Shown one piece after another: positions 60,901 through 64,000 of a stretch of DNA of 64,000 nt. The notes beneath the pieces are model-generated. The model had not been told where the DNA came from and did no database searches. It was given only the letters and a program-made list of their open reading frames with translations. This DNA is from Acinetobacter ihumii (GTDB lineage Bacteria; Pseudomonadota; Gammaproteobacteria; Pseudomonadales; Moraxellaceae), in contig NZ_LR130760.1 in NCBI RefSeq assembly GCF_900625095.1, positions 676,417 through 740,416 on the forward strand. Direction: 5' to 3'. The position numbers were made by a program, and so were the translations under genes. How positions within the stretch are numbered: position 1 is the stretch's first letter; every line of letters starts with the position of its first letter.

Positions 60901-61736
60901 TGCTTGAGCGTATTAATGCCAAAGGTTATGGCTTAACCATGGGCTTGCATACACGCATTGATGAAACCATCAATACCGTCGTGGAACATGCTGAAGTTGG
61001 AAACTTGTATATTAACCGAAATATCGTGGGTGCTGTGGTCGGTGTGCAACCTTTTGGTGGCGAAGGCTTATCTGGTACAGGACCAAAAGCAGGTGGCCCA
61101 CTCTATCTTTACCGTCTCATGGCAGATTGTTCTGAAAAAGCCTTACAGGTTCCATTTGGAGTAAAAATAGAGAAAGTTTCTGAGCCATTACCACAACTCG
61201 CCTTATTCCGTGAATTTTTTGCATGGGTAAAACAGCACTACCCTGAGCATAAGTTTCCGAACGTGGTGCCAATGAATGTCGGTCATGCTTTTGAATTACA
61301 AGGGCCAACAGGTGAAAATAACGGTTATATGATGTTACCGCGCAAACGTGTCTTGGCTCTTGCGCAAAATGAACTGGATTTGATCCATCAAATGTTAGCA
61401 ATTTTTGCAGTCAACAGTCAGGTTGCCTTACTTGAAGGTCATGCATTCTTGCAAAAGTTTGCACAGCAGCTTCCTAAAGCCGTTCGTCAATCAATCATTG
61501 AAGTTGGTCATGTCGAACATGGTGATTTTGATGCAGTGCTTCATCACGGTTCGATTGATGAATTGCACATATTACAAACTCAAATTGCCAATCGTAAAGG
61601 TGCAATTGTGGGCATTACCCATATGCAAAATTCAGAACAGGTTATTCCACTAGAACGTCTTGTGATTGAACATGCAATCAGTGTTAATACTGCTGCCGCA
61701 GGAGGTAATGCCAGTTTGATGACCATGTCTGAGTAA
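57966..61736 (+). CDS. putA: bifunctional proline dehydrogenase / L-glutamate gamma-semialdehyde dehydrogenase PutA
   Basis: PutA oxidises proline to glutamate in two steps. Domains in order: an N-terminal arm, a PRODH barrel with FAD (about residues 190-470; GPGISIKLSALHPRYQ, LMIRLVKGAYWD, EFQCLHGMGEPLY), an aldehyde dehydrogenase domain (about 540-1050; ISPWNFPLAIFTGQIA, the Glu in AETGGQNAMIV, the catalytic Cys in SAGQRCSALR) and a C-terminal domain. It lacks the N-terminal ribbon-helix-helix of enteric PutA, so it cannot be its own repressor; the divergent Lrp-type protein fills that role. 1256 aa from the chosen ATG. Confidence 0.95.
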   Translation: MNMMDTDPKMDTAKPHFGYITEFKEKSELEERINTAWRRPEPESVETLLEAAAISDELDHKIYELAFDLANGLRERKTSSGKAGIVQGLLQEFSLSSQEGIALMCLAEALLRIPDAATRDLLIRDKINQGNWKDHLGQSSLMFVNAAAWGLMLTGKLMETPKQGSLSGLLTSILARSGRGIIRKAVDVAMRMMGEQFVTGETIQEALDNAKSLEDKGFRYSYDMLGEAALTDHDAERYFNDYTQAIHAIGQASNGKGVYDGPGISIKLSALHPRYQRSQIARVHNELYGKVFELAQLAKKYDIGLNIDAEEADRLEISLELLERLCFEPELAGWKGIGFVIQAYQKRCFYVVDYVVDLAKRSQKRLMIRLVKGAYWDSEIKKAQIDGMDDYPVFTRKVHTDLSYIACAKKLLAAPEQIYPQFATHNAQSLATIYQLADPSKYYAGQYEFQCLHGMGEPLYEQVVGARSDHKLGVPCRIYAPVGNHETLLAYLVRRLLENGANTSFVNRIADQNLKIEDLIQSPFKEIHSIATREGKAGLKHPGIRLPIDLYGTLRQNSKGFDLANDATLAELNETAQQLENKVWESKALVAQAVDQIEVSPQALLNPAIHSDIVGYVQEATLEHVEVALHSAIQAQHTWTNTAKHQRAAALKQAANLMESRMQELMILLCREAGKTYANAIAEVREAVDFLRYYATQIESLNPTIQIQSLGTVLCISPWNFPLAIFTGQIAAALVAGNCVIAKPAEQTPLIAAQAVQILHEAGIPTDVLQLLPGRGETVGAKLSADDRIQGIMFTGSTEVAKILQKTVAQRVSPTGQPIPLIAETGGQNAMIVDSSALTEQVVIDVVNSAFDSAGQRCSALRILCVQEDNAKTLVTMLKGAMQQLIMGNPFILKTDIGPVIDLEAKQTIDQHIQKMRSKGYPVHQFILNNDSSDQTEFKQGTFVAPTLIELPNLDDLEREVFGPVLHVITYKHGEVKQLLERINAKGYGLTMGLHTRIDETINTVVEHAEVGNLYINRNIVGAVVGVQPFGGEGLSGTGPKAGGPLYLYRLMADCSEKALQVPFGVKIEKVSEPLPQLALFREFFAWVKQHYPEHKFPNVVPMNVGHAFELQGPTGENNGYMMLPRKRVLALAQNELDLIHQMLAIFAVNSQVALLEGHAFLQKFAQQLPKAVRQSIIEVGHVEHGDFDAVLHHGSIDELHILQTQIANRKGAIVGITHMQNSEQVIPLERLVIEHAISVNTAAAGGNASLMTMSE

Positions 61737-61787
61737 AAGTATGCCTCAGTAACTATGTCTACATCAATCAAATCTGTATAACGATAT

Positions 61788-61822
61788 AAACGCCCTAGAT
61801 GTTTAACATTTGGGGCGTTTTT
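61788..61822 (+). terminator. intrinsic terminator after putA
   Basis: A 15-bp stem (61788-61802 with 61806-61820, two G-U pairs) with a 3-nt loop ends in a T-run. Confidence 0.93.
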
Positions 61823-61954
61823 AATTTCATTGAATCTATAAATTTACATGTACTGAATAAACTTCACATTCAGCTTCCACCTAAGTTTTCTCCCTCTCAA
61901 TCTGTTTTTTTGCTACTATTTGCGCTTTGATTAGTCTTGTTATTTTTCCTCTTT

Positions 61955-63040
61955 ATGTCTCAAACCTATCAGCAACAGCTTCAAGTTAAGATTGAACGAA
62001 TCACACAACAATTTGCCGAATTTAATGCACCAGAACTTGAGGTGTTTGAATCTCCTGAGCAATATTACCGTATGCGCGCAGAATTTCGTCTTTGGCATAC
62101 TGATGATGATTTGTTTTATGCCATGTTTGAACGTGCTGAAGATGGTAAACAAAAAGAAGTTGTTCGTGTGGATGAGTTTCCTATTGCAGATAAAAGCATT
62201 AATCAACTCATGCCACGCTTATTAGAAGAACTCAAAGCTCATCCAATTTTATCGCAGCGAATTTTTGAAGCGGATTTTTTAGCCACTTTAAGCGGTGAAA
62301 TGCTGGTGACCCTCATTTACCATCGAAAACTGGATACTGAATGGGAAAATGCGGCTAAGGCTTTGGCTGAAAAACTCAATATTAAAATTATGGGTCGTAG
62401 TCGCGGTCAAAAAGTCATTATTGGCGAAGACTATGTGGTTGAACAACTCGATGTGCATGGTCGTACGTTTAAATACAAACAAATTGAAAGTAGCTTTACT
62501 CAGCCGAATGCACAAGTCTGCCAAAAAATGCTGACATGGGCATGCGATGTCATTCAAGATTCAGATCAGGACTTACTTGAGCTGTATTGTGGCAATGGTA
62601 ACTTTACGCTGCCATTGTCTTTGCATTTTCGCCGTGTGCTTGCTACCGAGTTGGCAAAAAGTTCAGTCTATGCTGCGCAGTGGAATATTGAACAAAATCA
62701 GATTGATAATATCCAGATTGCACGACTTTCTGCCGAAGAGTTTACTCAGGCATATCAAGGTGAACGTGAATTTAGACGCTTACAAGAAGCCAATATTGAC
62801 CTTCAAAGCTACGACTTCGATACCATTTTTGTAGATCCTCCCCGCGCAGGCATTGACGATGAAACGCTGAAACTTCTGGCTGGTTTTAAGCGTATTCTCT
62901 ATATTTCCTGTAACCCAGATACGCTGTATGACAACCTAAAAACTTTAAGCCAGACGCACCGTATTCGCCGCTTTGCACTGTTTGATCAATTCCCATTTAC
63001 TCATCATGTTGAATCTGGAGTATTGCTCGAATTAATTTAA
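61955..63040 (+). CDS. trmA: tRNA (uracil-5-)-methyltransferase TrmA
   Basis: TrmA makes ribothymidine at U54 in the T-loop of tRNA using SAM. The 361-aa protein has [15 protein letters not shown] (SAM motif), [10 protein letters not shown] and the catalytic Cys in [14 protein letters not shown] start it at [10 protein letters not shown], the family-standard start; an ATG six codons upstream adds a hydrophobic stretch. Confidence 0.94.
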   Translation: MSQTYQQQLQVKIERITQQFAEFNAPELEVFESPEQYYRMRAEFRLWHTDDDLFYAMFERAEDGKQKEVVRVDEFPIADKSINQLMPRLLEELKAHPILSQRIFEADFLATLSGEMLVTLIYHRKLDTEWENAAKALAEKLNIKIMGRSRGQKVIIGEDYVVEQLDVHGRTFKYKQIESSFTQPNAQVCQKMLTWACDVIQDSDQDLLELYCGNGNFTLPLSLHFRRVLATELAKSSVYAAQWNIEQNQIDNIQIARLSAEEFTQAYQGEREFRRLQEANIDLQSYDFDTIFVDPPRAGIDDETLKLLAGFKRILYISCNPDTLYDNLKTLSQTHRIRRFALFDQFPFTHHVESGVLLELI

Positions 63041-63064
63041 ACAAATTATTGCAATGTAACTTTT

Positions 63065-63104
63065 AGAATAGAGGGTTTTGAGATAACCCTTTATTCTTTA
63101 TAAA
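63065..63104 (+). terminator. probable terminator after trmA
   Basis: AGAATA-G-AGGGTT pairs with AACCCT-T-TATTCT around a 9-nt loop (63065-63077 with 63085-63097), with a modest T-run. Confidence 0.65.
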
Positions 63105-63291
63105 TATTTTAATATAAAAAGATGATATAAATCAAAGATCAAGCCCCTTAGACTGTCATAATTTCGTTAAATCCGAGTGTTATCATCGGAAAATTTAGAG
63201 TTCAATTGTTGCTTTTATCACTTTAGTTGACTTGTATTTTATTTTATTTTGGCTATATTTCGAGCTATGTTAGGTTGAATGTGAAGGCTCT

Positions 63292-63519
63292 ATGAGTTTT
63301 TGGCAAAAGCTGTTTTCAGCAGATGAAATCAACAACGAGCATAAGAATCAAATTGCTTGTGTTGAAAATGATTGTTCTTGTAAGACAAATGAGCAGTTAG
63401 TCTCTGCTTTAGCAAAAGCAACTGACGAAGATATGATTAAAGGTATTAAGAAAGTACTAGTATCTCGTGGCTATAGTCGTAAAGAGTTGAATGAAATAAA
63501 TCATCATCCTGTGCAGTAA
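63292..63519 (+). CDS. hypothetical protein (75 aa)
   Basis: The small soluble protein starts MSFWQKLFSADE and has three cysteines in CVENDCSC that could bind metal, followed by a helical, charged part. I recognise no family. Intrinsic terminator follows. Confidence 0.65.
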   Translation: MSFWQKLFSADEINNEHKNQIACVENDCSCKTNEQLVSALAKATDEDMIKGIKKVLVSRGYSRKELNEINHHPVQ

Positions 63520-63525
63520 AAAGAG

Positions 63526-63547
63526 CCGCCATTTTGGCGGTTTTTTT
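63526..63547 (+). terminator. intrinsic terminator
   Basis: CCGCC-ATTTT-GGCGG followed by seven T. Confidence 0.9.
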
Positions 63548-64000
63548 ATGGTTTAATACATGTTTGTTGAGTCACCACAGCCAACATGGGTCCAAGTTTG
63601 TAACGCCGATCTCGCCGATTAATCTCTGGAAAATATAAACTTGAGATTGAACCATCTAAATACAATGCATTTTCTATATTCAAATCTGTTTTAAAGAAAT
63701 CTGCAAACTGGTAAAAATTAACAGGATTGCGACTTATTGCAAAATATAACTTATTCTCTTTTATCCCTACGCCATTTCTAATTTTTAAAGAATTTGAGTT
63801 GGGTAGAAAGTGAGGATTAATTTGTCCATCAAATACTAACATCGGACCAGATTGAGTTGCATACTCTGCATTAAAATGCAGATTTTTATAGTTTTGAGTG
63901 CTCTTTATAACAGCTTGTTGAGAATTCCAAGCCAGAACACCATTCGGTTGCATAAAGAAGTTCCCAAAGCCCTGTTGTTGATTGACTGTGTTTAACTCTT
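63546..64000 (-). CDS. phosphodiester glycosidase family protein (N-terminal part outside window)
   Basis: The C-terminal 151 residues of a NAGPA/DUF2233 protein: GFGNFFMQPNGVLAW, QSGPMLVFDGQINPHF and NALYLDGSISSLYFPE, the last matching the family's LDGGxSS end block. The frame stays open to the window edge (there is no need for the internal ATG at 63953), so the gene starts outside. Secretion cannot be judged. Substrate unknown; relatives remove GlcNAc from a phosphodiester or act on envelope glycans. Confidence 0.85.
   Translation of the reverse strand, partial: ELNTVNQQQGFGNFFMQPNGVLAWNSQQAVIKSTQNYKNLHFNAEYATQSGPMLVFDGQINPHFLPNSNSLKIRNGVGIKENKLYFAISRNPVNFYQFADFFKTDLNIENALYLDGSISSLYFPEINRRDRRYKLGPMLAVVTQQTCIKP

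Overview
The window reads as a chromosomal segment of an Acinetobacter species (Moraxellaceae). The base composition is AT-rich. Gene order is typical of that genus: pyrG-kdsA-eno-ftsB-ispD, a PutA without an N-terminal DNA-binding domain beside an Lrp-type regulator, and an acyl-CoA dehydrogenase/phosphotransferase/SDR operon. The genus call rests on recognising proteins and gene order, not on a database search. I see no phage, insertion sequence, CRISPR array, rRNA or tRNA.

Layout. 1-4.6 kb: a partial AraC regulator, gcvH, a DAHP synthase with an elaborate 5' leader, and frmRA for formaldehyde detoxification. 4.7-8.3 kb: a phospholipase-D-like protein, a uracil-DNA-glycosylase-superfamily enzyme, small ORFs, a GNAT enzyme and a short relic that looks like a diguanylate cyclase tail. 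8.3-13.2 kb: an operon of SDR, histidine phosphatase, APH-like phosphotransferase and acyl-CoA dehydrogenase, with a divergent LysR gene. 13.3-18.9 kb: a phosphoethanolamine transferase, a nitroreductase, an unknown protein, fumC and an epimerase-like protein. 19-20.4 kb: tusDCBE for tRNA 2-thiolation. 20.4-23.3 kb: an EamA exporter facing a MocR regulator, then an HxlR regulator.

23.4-39.4 kb is the largest functional block, for nitrate assimilation and molybdenum cofactor. On the minus strand the order of transcription is narK-type transporter, nirB, a NirD-flavoreductase fusion, the molybdenum nitrate reductase, mobA, moaA, moaD, moaE, moaCB, moeA and modA. The regulators nasT (ANTAR) and nasS (nitrate sensor) diverge from it. 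The intergenic region carries two back-to-back sigma-54 promoter matches. The nas leader RNA can fold into two hexaloop hairpins with the A1/G4 pattern that ANTAR proteins recognise, so nitrogen status (RpoN/NtrC) and nitrate (NasS/NasT) probably both control the block.

39.4-48.1 kb: a lipoprotein lipase, dadA and the housekeeping genes ispD, ftsB, eno, kdsA and pyrG. 48.2-54.6 kb: a low-complexity lipoprotein, an NTF2-like protein, fadH facing a PadR regulator with two perfect palindromes, an alpha/beta hydrolase and a dicarboxylate-type MFS transporter. 54.7-64 kb: a sirtuin without zinc cysteines, proline uptake and catabolism (putP, Lrp-type regulator, putA), trmA, a small unknown protein and the end of a phosphodiester glycosidase.

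The most notable signal is upstream of the DAHP synthase at 2534-2903. Two successive short aromatic-rich reading frames sit there, the first followed by an intrinsic terminator with a competing antiterminator arm. This looks like an aromatic-amino-acid attenuator for the first step of the shikimate pathway. I do not know of a description of it.
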